Shown here piece by piece: positions 13,681 to 19,672 of a DNA stretch of 21,265 nt. The stretch is from Candidatus Colwellbacteria bacterium GWA2_46_10. GTDB taxonomy: Bacteria > Patescibacteriota > Minisyncoccia > UBA6257 > Colwellbacteraceae. How positions within the stretch are numbered: position 1 is the first letter of the stretch; each line of letters starts with the position of its first letter. The translations under genes were made by a program, and so were the position numbers. The notes below the pieces were generated by a model that worked only from the letters and a program-made list of their open reading frames with translations, was not told where the DNA came from and did not search any database. The stretch covers positions 18,687-39,951 of the forward strand of contig MHIS01000014.1 in NCBI GenBank assembly GCA_001817635.1, read 5' to 3'.

Positions 13681-14367
13681 ATGGAACAAACACAGCAAAA
13701 AGTTCCCATGATTGGAGGGGACGACGAAAAGATTATCTGGAGTACCGTTGTTGCTACAACGTTTTTTGTGGTCGTTGGTTTTTTATACTTCAATGGATCT
13801 TTAAGCAGAACGGGGTTCAATGAAGGTGTCACTCCAGGAGCTTTTTTCTCCGGGAAACAACTGGAAATCACCTGCAATGAAGTTGGCAACTTAACTGCCC
13901 AAGAACGGGCGGATCGCGATCGTAGCCTGAAGGAAATATCGAAGATGAGTATCCTAACTCAAAATAAGCTTAAAGCATTACTCCCTCAGGACTGTTATAC
14001 CAGTTTGGAAGGAAGCTCAATTGTTTTGCTAGGGAAACAGTTAGAAATTACCTGTAACGATCCTGGCAACTTAACTGCGCAGGAGCAAGTGGACCACGAC
14101 CGTAACCTGAAAGAAATATTGGCAACAGGCAAGCTAACTCGTGAGGAGCTTGAAGCATTACTTCCCCAGGGTTGCTACGCAAGCTTGGACGGGGAATTAA
14201 TTGGCGTTATTGAGCAAGATCTGGGAACTTGTTCTTACCCGAGTAACCTGTCCGCGCAGGAACTGGCAAATCTTCAAAATCGTATAGAGGAAATATTCGC
14301 TATGGAGGGACTAACCCAAGAGGAACTAAAATCTTTACTTTCTGAGGTTTGCCCACCAAACCAGTAG
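13681..14367 (+). CDS. membrane-anchored protein with three Cys-containing ~60-residue repeats
   Basis: 228 residues. A short charged N-terminus, one membrane anchor at about residues 19-41 (IIWSTVVATTFFVVVGFLY), then three tandem repeats starting near residues 58, 118 and 175. Each repeat has the plan L-x-x-T-C-(N/S)-x-x-x-N-L-(T/S)-A-Q-E ... L-K/E-E-I ... L-T-x-x-x-L-x-x-L-L-x-x-x-C, so two cysteines per repeat, probably a disulfide, around two helices. Repeats 1 and 2 are exactly 180 nt apart and also similar in DNA, pointing to fairly recent duplication. The topology (N-in, repeats outside) suggests an envelope protein. I do not recognise the family. Confidence 0.8.
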   Translation: MEQTQQKVPMIGGDDEKIIWSTVVATTFFVVVGFLYFNGSLSRTGFNEGVTPGAFFSGKQLEITCNEVGNLTAQERADRDRSLKEISKMSILTQNKLKALLPQDCYTSLEGSSIVLLGKQLEITCNDPGNLTAQEQVDHDRNLKEILATGKLTREELEALLPQGCYASLDGELIGVIEQDLGTCSYPSNLSAQELANLQNRIEEIFAMEGLTQEELKSLLSEVCPPNQ

Positions 14368-14391
14368 TTTTTAACTGGGTGCTTTGTTTTT
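14361..14391 (+). terminator. weak terminator after the triple-repeat gene
   Basis: CCAGT (14361-14365) and ACTGG (14374-14378) form a 5-bp stem overlapping the stop codon, followed by the T-rich GTGCTTTGTTTTT. Confidence 0.35.
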
Positions 14392-14437
14392 GGGATAAGG
14401 GTTCGCAAGATATTCAAATAACCACTCCACAACGAGA

Positions 14438-14500
14438 TTGACTTTTTGTCAACTTGGTGCTACCCTGCAGGGGCAAGATTCGCTTGCCGCATCTATGCGG
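14438..14500 (+). promoter_or_regulatory. promoter and structured leader of the lipoprotein gene
   Basis: TTGACT (14438-14443) plus TACCCT 17 nt downstream is a possible promoter with start near 14473. The -35 lies in a small inverted repeat (TTGAC-N5-GTCAA, 14439-14452 region). The leader then holds two hairpins: GGCAAG/CTTGCC (14472-14488) at the predicted mRNA 5' end and CCGCA/TGCGG (14487-14500), sharing two bases, so they compete or stack. The -10 is poor and the start is uncertain. Confidence 0.4.
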
Positions 14501-14542
14501 CTCCTTGAGAAGTGAATACCACCGTAAGAAAGAGGTTACAAG

Positions 14543-15934
14543 ATGCGTCTCATGCGCAACCTCGTGGTGCTGGTGGCGTTCGCTCTCGTTGCCGCTGCGT
14601 GCGGTGAGGAGGGCAGTCTGGTCGTAAACACGACCACCACGACTACCACAACCACGACTATCACGACTACAACGACAACAACCGTTCCCACGACCACCAC
14701 GACTGAGCCGCCCACGACCACCACGACGCTCGGGGACTTCGCTCTGGCCGTCGATATGACCTTTGCCTACCGCGTTGAGGCGGACGGAACCTGCGTAACA
14801 ACCTCCTATGAGGGAGTGAATTACGACGGGTTGCTCACCGAAGGGGCGGAGGTAGTGATTGAAGACCTCGCGACCGGTGAGATCGTCGGCTCCTATCCCC
14901 TCGGGGAAGGAACTGAGCAACCGTCTCGGTATGGACCCAATGTTTGCCGGTTTGAGACGACTGCGTCTCTGCCAGTGGATGGGTCGTACCGTTACTACCT
15001 TGCCGATGCGGCGGGGTTCGACGGGACGTACATGAGCGAAAACAGCGGCGACTTCGGTGGCCATCTCTTCTACCCCCTCGGGGTAGAGGTTGGCCAAGGG
15101 ATCTACTTGGTCCCGCCGGAGGTATATGCGACGGCTGTGCCGATCTGGCACTCTGATATGTCGAGGGCTCTAAGGGGTTTCAATCCGAGGGCAGATGACT
15201 TACTGAATGGTGTTGGCTTGAAACTGCCAACGGGGACAGTGCTGTCAAACCCAGTCGAGGGTGGCTTCTGGGCTGTGTTGCCAGCTAGCGGTAGCGACAC
15301 GTGGAATGACATCTACGTCAATGCTGAGAAACCCCAGCTTGGCACTAAGCAGATATATGTCGTCCCCACGCCCTTTGATGACGCAACAGGCGCAGAGGAG
15401 AATGATCCTGGAATAAGAGTGATTTCTGCGGAGGGCAACCTCAGTGGGGGTCCTGCTTATCTGGACGATGTAGATACGCCTATTGGATTCGAGCAGACGA
15501 TTGGCACGGTGACGTCAGCTCACCACGAGTTGCCAGTTCTCGTGGATGAGGTTGAGATCTTGGTCATCATCTGGTCGTTTGACGAAGCTCAGGGTCGTCT
15601 CGCAAGCTCGACGGAGGCCGTTCTGCGCTTCTTTCCGTACCTAGAGGTGGAACAGCCGGTGTCGGACTGGAGTCATGGCATTACCGTCGTCATGAGTGAC
15701 GACTGTGATGTTTGTGACGAGATTCTCGCCGAGCTAGTCACAGCTCCAGATTCTCTCGAAGTTCACGTTGTGGACCTTGAGGATCGGGTTGTGCGCTACT
15801 TCGGGATTCGGGAAGCGCCTACGGTGACGATCCGTGGCCCTGGGGAATTCGACCTGGTGACTCGTACTGGGTTGGACGCAGTCGATCAACTCCAAGAGTT
15901 GGTTGACAAGGCGTGCACTTGGTTTGATTGCTGA
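14543..15934 (+). CDS. lipoprotein with Thr-rich linker and C-terminal thioredoxin-like domain
   Basis: 463 residues. A lipoprotein signal peptide (MRLMRNLVVLVAFALVAAAC) ends at Cys20, the lipidation site. Residues about 28-66 are a Thr-rich linker broken by short Pro/Ile/Val/Glu insertions, a style common in Actinobacteria surface lipoproteins. A beta-rich middle part of about 290 residues is unrecognised. Residues about 376-460 look like a thioredoxin fold: ITVVMSDDCDVCDEIL gives strand plus CxxC (Cys388, Cys391), and FGIREAPTVTI supplies the cis-Pro before a strand; two more Cys occur at the end (KACTWFDC). An extracytoplasmic redox role is inferred. Weak Shine-Dalgarno (AGAGGT) 7 nt upstream; GC-rich; followed by a strong hairpin. 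Confidence 0.8.
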   Translation: MRLMRNLVVLVAFALVAAACGEEGSLVVNTTTTTTTTTTITTTTTTTVPTTTTTEPPTTTTTLGDFALAVDMTFAYRVEADGTCVTTSYEGVNYDGLLTEGAEVVIEDLATGEIVGSYPLGEGTEQPSRYGPNVCRFETTASLPVDGSYRYYLADAAGFDGTYMSENSGDFGGHLFYPLGVEVGQGIYLVPPEVYATAVPIWHSDMSRALRGFNPRADDLLNGVGLKLPTGTVLSNPVEGGFWAVLPASGSDTWNDIYVNAEKPQLGTKQIYVVPTPFDDATGAEENDPGIRVISAEGNLSGGPAYLDDVDTPIGFEQTIGTVTSAHHELPVLVDEVEILVIIWSFDEAQGRLASSTEAVLRFFPYLEVEQPVSDWSHGITVVMSDDCDVCDEILAELVTAPDSLEVHVVDLEDRVVRYFGIREAPTVTIRGPGEFDLVTRTGLDAVDQLQELVDKACTWFDC

Positions 15935-15959
15935 CGCTAGGAGGTGATAGAAGTACGTC

Positions 15960-15993
15960 GCCCACCTCCCTCTTACTTGAGGGGGGGGTGGGC
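15960..15993 (+). terminator. strong GC hairpin terminator of the lipoprotein gene
   Basis: GCCCACCTCCCTC (15960-15972) pairs with the G-run and GTGGGC ending at 15993, a stem of about 13 bp with a 6-nt loop, then GCGTTCATTTATAT. An AGGAGGTGAT just before it (15939-15948) is a perfect anti-16S match but has no start codon at a usable distance. Confidence 0.7.
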
Positions 15994-16079
15994 GCGTTCA
16001 TTTATATCTCTTCTAAGTGGGCCTTGGGAGACCAATGTGAATTTTCCACAAATATTTAGAGCGTATCATCCACTTATGT

Positions 16080-16085
16080 TATACT
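16080..16085 (+). promoter_or_regulatory. possible -10 box before the anchored OB-fold-like gene
   Basis: TATACT, 11 nt before ATG 16097; the leader would be only about 4 nt. No Shine-Dalgarno is present. Confidence 0.45.
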
Positions 16086-16096
16086 CTAAGTTAGAG

Positions 16097-16495
16097 ATGC
16101 AGATGAACAACAGAATACTAGCTCAAGTTGGTATTAGTGCTTTGCTCGTGGTTCTGGTTTTGGCGGCCGTCTATGTGCTATTTGACGTCAAGCAGTTGCA
16201 GTTTGCTGATAATTTGAATAAATATCCGGGTTTGGAAAGATACAGTGTTGTTCTATCTGGCACAGTCTCTGAGTTAAACAATAGATTTATTGAGATTTCA
16301 GAAGGTGATGCAAGAGTAGATTTAACTACCAATGATACCACTCAGTATGCAGCCACGGAGCATAACTGGGACGTTTTGTCTCCGGTAGCGTATGATTCTA
16401 GCAAGATATCTGTGGGGGAAAAAATTAGAGCTATCGGATTTATAGAAAAGGGAAAGATAGTGGTTGATATAGTGATTCACCTAGATACCCAGTAA
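16097..16495 (+). CDS. single-pass anchored protein with small OB-fold-like domain
   Basis: 132 residues from ATG 16097 (the ATG at 16103 is equally possible). One membrane segment at about residues 10-31 (VGISALLVVLVLAAVYVLF), then an exported domain: YSVVLSGTVSELNNRFIEIS, RVDLTTNDTTQY, VGEKIRAIGFIEKGKIVVDIVIH. The strand pattern (G-x-V ... F-I-E-I ... G-E-x-I-R-A-x-G) is that of small OB-fold proteins such as DUF5666-like families; the assignment is by pattern only. It lies one base upstream of the Cys-rich protein gene (TAA-T-ATG), so the two form an operon and may act together at the cell surface. Confidence 0.75.
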   Translation: MQMNNRILAQVGISALLVVLVLAAVYVLFDVKQLQFADNLNKYPGLERYSVVLSGTVSELNNRFIEISEGDARVDLTTNDTTQYAATEHNWDVLSPVAYDSSKISVGEKIRAIGFIEKGKIVVDIVIHLDTQ

Positions 16496-16496
16496 T

Positions 16497-17816
16497 ATGG
16501 TAAGAATATTTAGCCCAAGTAGGAGTATTACCACCGTCGTTGTCGGTTCTTGCATTGTACTCGTTGTGTGGATAGCTTTCTTTGTGTTGCCGAGCAAAGT
16601 TTTTGCCGTTGCCCCATCTACATGGTGTTGTGCTACCTATGGGCAACCGGATGCTCTGTCCACTATAGATAAGACAGGACTTGTGAGTGGTTCACATCCT
16701 ACTGGTACAGCCTGTGGCAATGGTGGTGGTGTCCTTCCGGGCGAGGATCAAGGAACGGCGTGTACCCCTGTTGTGGACTATTTCGACTGCACCCAGGGTA
16801 CTTGCGGTGGCGGTGGGTCTACGGGTACATCTCCACCAACAGAAAATCCCACGCCTACCTGCGGAAAGTGTCAGAAGAAAACCAATCAATATGGCAACTC
16901 CTGCCAGGGGGCTGGCTGGGGTACACCCGATTGCGATGTGTGTACTCTATCTGCACCCACCTGTAGAAGTGGATGTAAAGTCAAAAAGAATTGCGCTGGT
17001 TCATGTTCTGGGTCTGGTGTAGGGACACCACAGTGCAGTGGGACCACTACTCCTCCAGTGCCGGTTTGTAAAAACTTTACCATACAAGGACCATGCTCTG
17101 CCTCTTGTGGCGGAGGGACCAAAACAGTTACTAGGTTCAACACTTGCGGTGGAGAGGTTTCAAGTGATGTACCGTGTAACACTCAACCGTGTTCGGGTGT
17201 TAATGTAGATTTCTCGGCCTCACCTCCAACTATTAACCAAGGAGATTCTTCAAATTTGATATGGGCCGTTAGTGGTGGGGCAACTTCCTGTACAGCCTCG
17301 GGGGGATGGAGCGGTTCTAAAAGTGTGAGTGGAGGGAGCCAATCCGTAACACCTCCATCAACAACAGGATATGATCTTGCGTGCTCTGGCCCAAGTGGTT
17401 CTGGAAGTGATTCGGCCACCGTGTTTGTGGTACCCCCTATCGCTCCTCCTAATGAACCACCAGCCGTTGATCTTTCATCCAGTGGTGGCAAGAAGGACAA
17501 TGGTTGCTACGACATAGATTGGAACGCTAACGGCGTGGATGCAGAATTTTGTTCACCTAGCTCTTCACCTATATCCTCACAGTGGCAGACAGCTACTTTC
17601 CCGACCCCAGGGGGTAGTGGATCCGGAGATAACATTGAAGTATGTCCAGAGACAGCAACCACTCTTACTCTAACTTGTGGAAGCTACAACGGCTCATTAT
17701 CCCTCATAGAACCCTTCCTAAGGGAAATTAACCCAGGACAGACGCCATTTAACCTCTTTAACTTCCTAAGAGACCTTTTTCCGGGGTTTGTAAAATCAAG
17801 CTACGCTAGTAACTAG
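16497..17816 (+). CDS. secreted Cys-rich surface protein with thrombospondin-1-like and Ig-like segments
   Basis: 439 residues. N-terminal signal or anchor at about 13-37 (VVVGSCIVLVVWIAFFVLP, then SKVFA, a plausible cleavage site). Residues 43-185 are Cys/Gly-rich with paired Cys motifs (CGKCQKK, CDVC, CRSGCKVKKNC). Residues about 191-232 resemble a thrombospondin type 1 repeat: GPCSASCGGGTKTVTRFNTC ... PCNTQPC, with the C-S-x-S-C-G-G-G core, the basic residue and the closing C-x(3)-C. Residues about 236-310 are an Ig/bacterial surface-domain type (INQGDSSNLIWAVSGGATSC). A second such segment follows. Many disulfides imply an oxidising exterior. Likely adhesion or envelope function, not demonstrable here. 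Operon with the preceding gene. Confidence 0.8.
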   Translation: MVRIFSPSRSITTVVVGSCIVLVVWIAFFVLPSKVFAVAPSTWCCATYGQPDALSTIDKTGLVSGSHPTGTACGNGGGVLPGEDQGTACTPVVDYFDCTQGTCGGGGSTGTSPPTENPTPTCGKCQKKTNQYGNSCQGAGWGTPDCDVCTLSAPTCRSGCKVKKNCAGSCSGSGVGTPQCSGTTTPPVPVCKNFTIQGPCSASCGGGTKTVTRFNTCGGEVSSDVPCNTQPCSGVNVDFSASPPTINQGDSSNLIWAVSGGATSCTASGGWSGSKSVSGGSQSVTPPSTTGYDLACSGPSGSGSDSATVFVVPPIAPPNEPPAVDLSSSGGKKDNGCYDIDWNANGVDAEFCSPSSSPISSQWQTATFPTPGGSGSGDNIEVCPETATTLTLTCGSYNGSLSLIEPFLREINPGQTPFNLFNFLRDLFPGFVKSSYASN

Positions 17817-17863
17817 AGTTTAACCAAGTCGTTCTAGCACGAGAAGCGTAGGGGTCTCGGGCA

Positions 17864-17880
17864 CTCGAAGAGCGTTCGAG
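17864..17880 (+). terminator. terminator of the surface-protein operon
   Basis: CTCGAA (17864-17869), loop GAGCG, TTCGAG (17875-17880), then GTTTTGTAATG. A second small stem (CGAGA/TCTCG, about 17840-17859) precedes it. Confidence 0.55.
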
Positions 17881-17945
17881 GTTTTGTAATGCATATATAA
17901 AAAGTATTTGGAAGACGAATATATAAATTGACGCGAATCTACTAT

Positions 17946-18001
17946 TTGACAGAACTGCAAAATAATCCTATTAGGACTATATAAAGACGCGAAACGTCTT
18001 T
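17946..18001 (+). promoter_or_regulatory. promoter and 5' hairpin of the radical SAM/peptide unit
   Basis: Perfect -35 TTGACA (17946-17951), 17-nt spacer, TATTAG (17969-17974); predicted start near 17981. A hairpin AAAGACG/CGTCTTT with loop CGAAA (17983-18001) would sit at the extreme 5' end of the mRNA, a known way to protect mRNA from 5'-dependent decay. An AT-rich stretch at 17890-17930 precedes it. Confidence 0.6.
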
Positions 18002-18045
18002 AGTAGAGAATGTACCCGAATAACTGAATATGAAGGGGGATCAAA

Positions 18046-19365
18046 GTGTATAAAACCCTAAATGCGCCGTTGGCGGCCCATGTGGAAGTCAACACGTTTT
18101 GCAACCAGCGTTGTCGACACTGTTACAACTTTTGGAGAGCGTCAGACCCCGGTCTCGACATCAAGCTTTCCCCAGAGCTCACAGTACGCATCGCAGACCA
18201 GCTTGCTCAACACGGGGTCTTCCATGTCATCCTGAACGGTGGAGAACCGCTCATGAACGTGGACGGCCTACTGTCGTTGATGGGAGAGCTGCGTGCCAGA
18301 GGCATCACCTTCAGCCTCAACTCAACCTTGGCGCTGATCAAGCCGGAGACGGCTCGACAGCTGAAGGAGGCTGGGTTGAATACGGTTTTGGCCTCACTAC
18401 TTTCCTATAATCCTGATACCCACAACTACCTGACGAGTCACCCTGGTTCATTCCAGAAGGTGACCAGGGGAGTGGGGATCGCGATCGAAGCCGGCTTACG
18501 AGTCGCGCTCAACATGGTGGTGAGCAGGAGAAACCTGGGTCATATCGAGAAGACTGGATTGCTAGCCAAGGAGCTTGGAGCTTCCTTCTTCTCTGCGACC
18601 AGGGTTATTCCTCCTCGACTTGCGTACCTGGAGCCTGATTCCGAACTCATTCTCAGACCGGACGAGATCCGCGCCATCGTTGAGTCCCTAGTGAGATTGC
18701 AGGAAACTGGTCTCGTTTTGGACTCCCTCATCCCGTACCCAGGTTGCTTCTTCGATACAAGCGAAGAGGTCGATCTGTTGGGGATGAGATCATGCTCTGC
18801 GGGCAAAACGTCCGTCGCCATTGGCGCTGATGGACTCGTGCGAGCCTGCCCACACCACGAAAAGACCTACGGGTCGATCATGGATAAGGATTTGGCAAGC
18901 ATTTGGCAACGAATGCACGAATGGCGAGACGGCTCGATCCTTCCGGAAGCCTGCCTGTCATGCCGATTCATCGCTCAGTGTGGTGGTGGTTGTAGGGTAG
19001 CGCCTACGGACGGCTCACTGTGTGGTGAAGATCCGATCATGAAGAAGAGCGAAGTTAGGAAACTCCCCACCCTTGTTCGACATCATGATGCGGTACTGAT
19101 CGAAGGCTCCACGCTGATGAAGATCAGGAAGGGCTGTCGGTTCAGACAGGACGATGAGGTGGGCATAATCAACACAGGCGGTATCAAGAATGCCATCGTC
19201 GAGAGGGAAACTCTTGAACTGCTGAAGTCCTTGCATGCAGAAGGCGTTGAGTTCACTCCAGGTGGTTTACGCGATCAACACGGCATCCAGATGTCCGACG
19301 AGGAATACTATTCCTTCATGTCAGAGCTGGTAACGCGTGAGGTTGCTCAGATCTCGACTGGCTAG
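18046..19365 (+). CDS. radical SAM/SPASM peptide maturase
   Basis: 439 residues from GTG 18046, with AAGGGGG 6 nt upstream. Radical SAM CxxxCxxC: Cys19, Cys23, Cys26 (FCNQRCRHCYN); SAM-binding GGEP at 65-68. A complete seven-cysteine SPASM domain: Cys250 ... GxxxxC ending Cys268, then Cys303-x2-Cys306-x5-Cys312-x3-Cys316, then Cys326, exactly the CX2CX5CX3C pattern that binds two auxiliary 4Fe-4S clusters. Such enzymes install thioether, C-C or other crosslinks or epimerise residues in RiPP precursors or activate sulfatases. A roughly 110-residue C-terminal extension (about 331-439) has a strand/helix pattern compatible with a PqqD-like recognition domain (inference). The six-Cys peptide gene lies 83 nt downstream on the same transcript. 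GC-rich, possibly transferred. Confidence 0.93.
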   Translation: MYKTLNAPLAAHVEVNTFCNQRCRHCYNFWRASDPGLDIKLSPELTVRIADQLAQHGVFHVILNGGEPLMNVDGLLSLMGELRARGITFSLNSTLALIKPETARQLKEAGLNTVLASLLSYNPDTHNYLTSHPGSFQKVTRGVGIAIEAGLRVALNMVVSRRNLGHIEKTGLLAKELGASFFSATRVIPPRLAYLEPDSELILRPDEIRAIVESLVRLQETGLVLDSLIPYPGCFFDTSEEVDLLGMRSCSAGKTSVAIGADGLVRACPHHEKTYGSIMDKDLASIWQRMHEWRDGSILPEACLSCRFIAQCGGGCRVAPTDGSLCGEDPIMKKSEVRKLPTLVRHHDAVLIEGSTLMKIRKGCRFRQDDEVGIINTGGIKNAIVERETLELLKSLHAEGVEFTPGGLRDQHGIQMSDEEYYSFMSELVTREVAQISTG

Positions 19366-19389
19366 ATGAGCCGGCGAGGGTAAAAGAAA

Positions 19390-19415
19390 TTCTCTATCTT
19401 GGAAGGGATAGGGAA
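19390..19415 (+). other. intercistronic hairpin between maturase and peptide gene
   Basis: TTCTCTATC (19390-19398) pairs with GATAGGGAA (19407-19415), nine pairs including one G-U, with an 8-nt loop. CCAAG immediately 3' could pair instead with CTTGG at 19398-19402. There is no U-tract, so it is more likely an RNA stability or processing element than a full terminator. Confidence 0.5.
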
Positions 19416-19448
19416 CCAAGCCTACACTTCCAGAAAGGAGAAACCCCC

Positions 19449-19607
19449 ATGCGACTCGCATTTGCGCCGCTGATCATTCGGGCGGACCCGATGATCCTTG
19501 CGGCGTGCGACAACGCATCTGGTGGCTGTGACGCCGGCGGCGGCTGCGACAGCTGCCAATCAGGCTGCGAAGGCGGCGCTGATGGCTGTGACGGATCCTT
19601 CGGTTAG
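19449..19607 (+). CDS. six-cysteine small peptide, candidate RiPP precursor
   Basis: 52 residues, ATG 19449 with AAAGGAG 8 nt upstream. Residues 1-19 (MRLAFAPLIIRADPMILAA) contain no Cys or Gly and would be a short leader. Residues 20-52 are built almost only of Cys, Gly, Asp, Ala and Ser, with Cys at 20, 27, 33, 36, 40 and 47; four are followed by Asp, one by Glu, one by Gln. This leader/Cys-core split, size and co-transcription with a SPASM maturase match precursors of thioether RiPPs (sactipeptides, ranthipeptides/SCIFF-like), though no known core is recognised. LAAC resembles a lipobox, but Arg11 and Asp13 interrupt any signal peptide. A small metal-binding peptide is the main alternative. 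Confidence 0.85.
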   Translation: MRLAFAPLIIRADPMILAACDNASGGCDAGGGCDSCQSGCEGGADGCDGSFG

Positions 19608-19629
19608 GAGGTCCGACAGCGAAACGACG

Positions 19630-19672
19630 AGTCCCCCTGGGTGGAGTGATGTCACTTCACCCAGGGAGGACT
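19630..19672 (+). terminator. strong terminator of the maturase/peptide unit
   Basis: AGTCC (19630-19634) pairs with GGACT (19668-19672), continuing into CCCTGGGTGGAGTGA (19635-19649) with TCACTTCACCCAGGG (19652-19666): about 20 bp with one G-U and one bulge. TTCTGTTTT follows. On the other strand it encodes the last codons of the HExxH protein. Confidence 0.85.

Noticed and set aside
14414..15151. Long minus-strand frame opposite the lipoprotein gene, and a Val-rich frame at 14536-14724
   Set aside because: These are mirror frames of the Thr-codon tract and GC-rich coding sequence; the + strand frame has a signal peptide, Shine-Dalgarno and domains.
15939..15999. GTG at 15944 as start of the anchored OB-fold-like protein
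   Set aside because: That start lies inside an AGGAGGTGAT and the frame would run through the terminator hairpin; 16097 begins directly before the membrane segment.
18030..18053. Tiny ORF overlapping the maturase start as a leader peptide
   Set aside because: Seven codons without a ribosome site; it merely contains the Shine-Dalgarno of the maturase.
19390..19420. H-type pseudoknot between maturase and peptide genes
   Set aside because: The second stem would begin with no linker after a 9-bp first stem, which is sterically impossible; only alternative pairing remains.
19449..19511. Six-Cys peptide as a lipoprotein (LAAC at residues 17-20)
   Set aside because: Arg11 and Asp13 break the hydrophobic core and the N-terminal charge pattern is wrong for a signal peptide.
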